Position numbers and translations under genes: made by a program. Source: a virus. From it: a stretch of DNA of 21,048 nucleotides. Below are positions 20,575 through 21,048 of this stretch, one piece after another; position 1 is the first letter of the stretch; each line of letters starts with the position of its first letter. The stretch is taken from IMG/VR virus record IMGVR_UViG_3300049830_000305, positions 1-21,048 of that record; one strand, given 5' to 3'. The notes under the pieces are model-generated. The model was not told where the DNA came from and ran no database searches. It saw only the letters and a program-made list of their open reading frames with translations.

Positions 20575-21048
20575 ATGAGCGGAATAGACCTTGAAACCCG
20601 GCGCGCAGTGCTGCGCTTGAAGATCGGACCGACAACCGAGCTCGCAAAACCGGACCACCAGCACACGCTGATCAAAGGCCAGATTGAGGACTTTGCGCGA
20701 TCTCACCGCATCGGGGTGAAGGTCACATCGCTCCCCGGCAAGCTGGTGCTAACGAAAACAGGCGACCTTGCATCGACCGTGAAGTACGGCGAGATCGATT
20801 TGCTGGAGGTCGGCCAGTCCCACCTGTTCGAGTTGCCCCCCTCCTACCATCCCTCGATCCGCAGCAGCGTCACCTATCGAACAAGGAAGACTGGCCGTGT
20901 ATTTCGGTGCATCGCCGAGGGTGGTTTTCTTCGAGTCACCCGCATGCCCACCACTGACGAGGAGCGTGCCGAGTGCCCGCCGATCGTTCAGGCTGTCAGC
21001 CAAACCAAGTACGGAATGGAGAAATTGTCCGAGCAATCGTCTCTGACA
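20575..21048 (+). CDS. Phage protein with shared domain, runs off the right edge
   Basis: Open from ATG 20575 to the end of the window (158 codons, no stop), with AGGAA nine bases before the start. The N-terminus is helical (IDLETRRAVLRLKIG), followed by HTLIKGQIEDFARSHRIGVK and a strand pair. From about residue 75 (KYGEIDLLEVGQSHLFELPP, then SIRSSVTYRTRKTGRVFRCI, then GGFLRVTRM) it matches the domain of the 72-aa gene upstream. It may be an early-region regulator or replication accessory protein. The function is not recognised and the C-terminus is not visible. Confidence 0.75.
   Translation, partial: MSGIDLETRRAVLRLKIGPTTELAKPDHQHTLIKGQIEDFARSHRIGVKVTSLPGKLVLTKTGDLASTVKYGEIDLLEVGQSHLFELPPSYHPSIRSSVTYRTRKTGRVFRCIAEGGFLRVTRMPTTDEERAECPPIVQAVSQTKYGMEKLSEQSSLT

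Noticed and set aside
1-21048. tRNA, rRNA or phage attachment site
   Set aside because: No cloverleaf-like segment, no rRNA signature and no long direct repeat flanking the region was found by reading. A tRNA search program would be decisive.

Overview
The window reads as part of a tailed double-stranded DNA phage or prophage of a GC-rich Gram-negative host, most likely a betaproteobacterium (Burkholderiales, perhaps Comamonadaceae). The basis is a GpA-type large terminase, large beta-helix and Ig-like tail proteins, a phage metallopeptidase, long trains of small ORFs with ATGA or TGATG overlaps, and a GC-rich composition. No portal, capsid, integrase, lysis gene, tRNA, rRNA or CRISPR array is visible, so I cannot say whether it is an integrated prophage or a free phage genome.

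Layout. (1) 1-1188, plus strand: three overlapping small genes, the last a winged-helix protein. (2) 1183-2090: a palindrome matching an FNR/Anr box, then an AraC-type activator, a likely cargo gene. (3) 2244-2558, minus: a small Ig-like protein. (4) 2842-4497, plus: a solitary C5-cytosine DNA methyltransferase. (5) 4556-19854, minus: a long rightward-to-leftward block. Read in its own direction it starts with two zinc-binding proteins and an A+T-rich HNH endonuclease gene. A tightly coupled run of about twelve small genes follows, including an HTH protein, a metallopeptidase and a 29-residue membrane peptide missed by ordinary ORF cut-offs. After a strong terminator come an RHS-like mini-protein, a 1260-residue Ig/beta-helix tail protein, a second tail protein, a beta-helix tailspike-like protein and a broken small tail ORF. 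The small and large terminase subunits end the block. (6) 19855-20019: a divergent control region with a near-perfect 20-bp palindrome and many GATC sites. (7) 20020 to the end, plus: two genes sharing a domain, separated by an A+T-rich, microsatellite-bearing spacer with a possible small RNA.

The most unusual signal is in the spacers. A short element, GGGCGC-N5-GGGCGC (two hexamers one helical turn apart), occurs seven times (five perfect, two degenerate). In five cases it lies 42-77 bases after a stop codon, in the same orientation as the gene just ended, usually behind a hairpin. A second motif, TGTCGTGACG, lies 14-55 bases before the start codons of the Ig-like gene, two virion-type genes and (as a variant) the terminase. 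Together these look like a phage-specific dispersed regulatory system, comparable in layout to mycobacteriophage stoperators or to module-boundary sequences. The function is inference.
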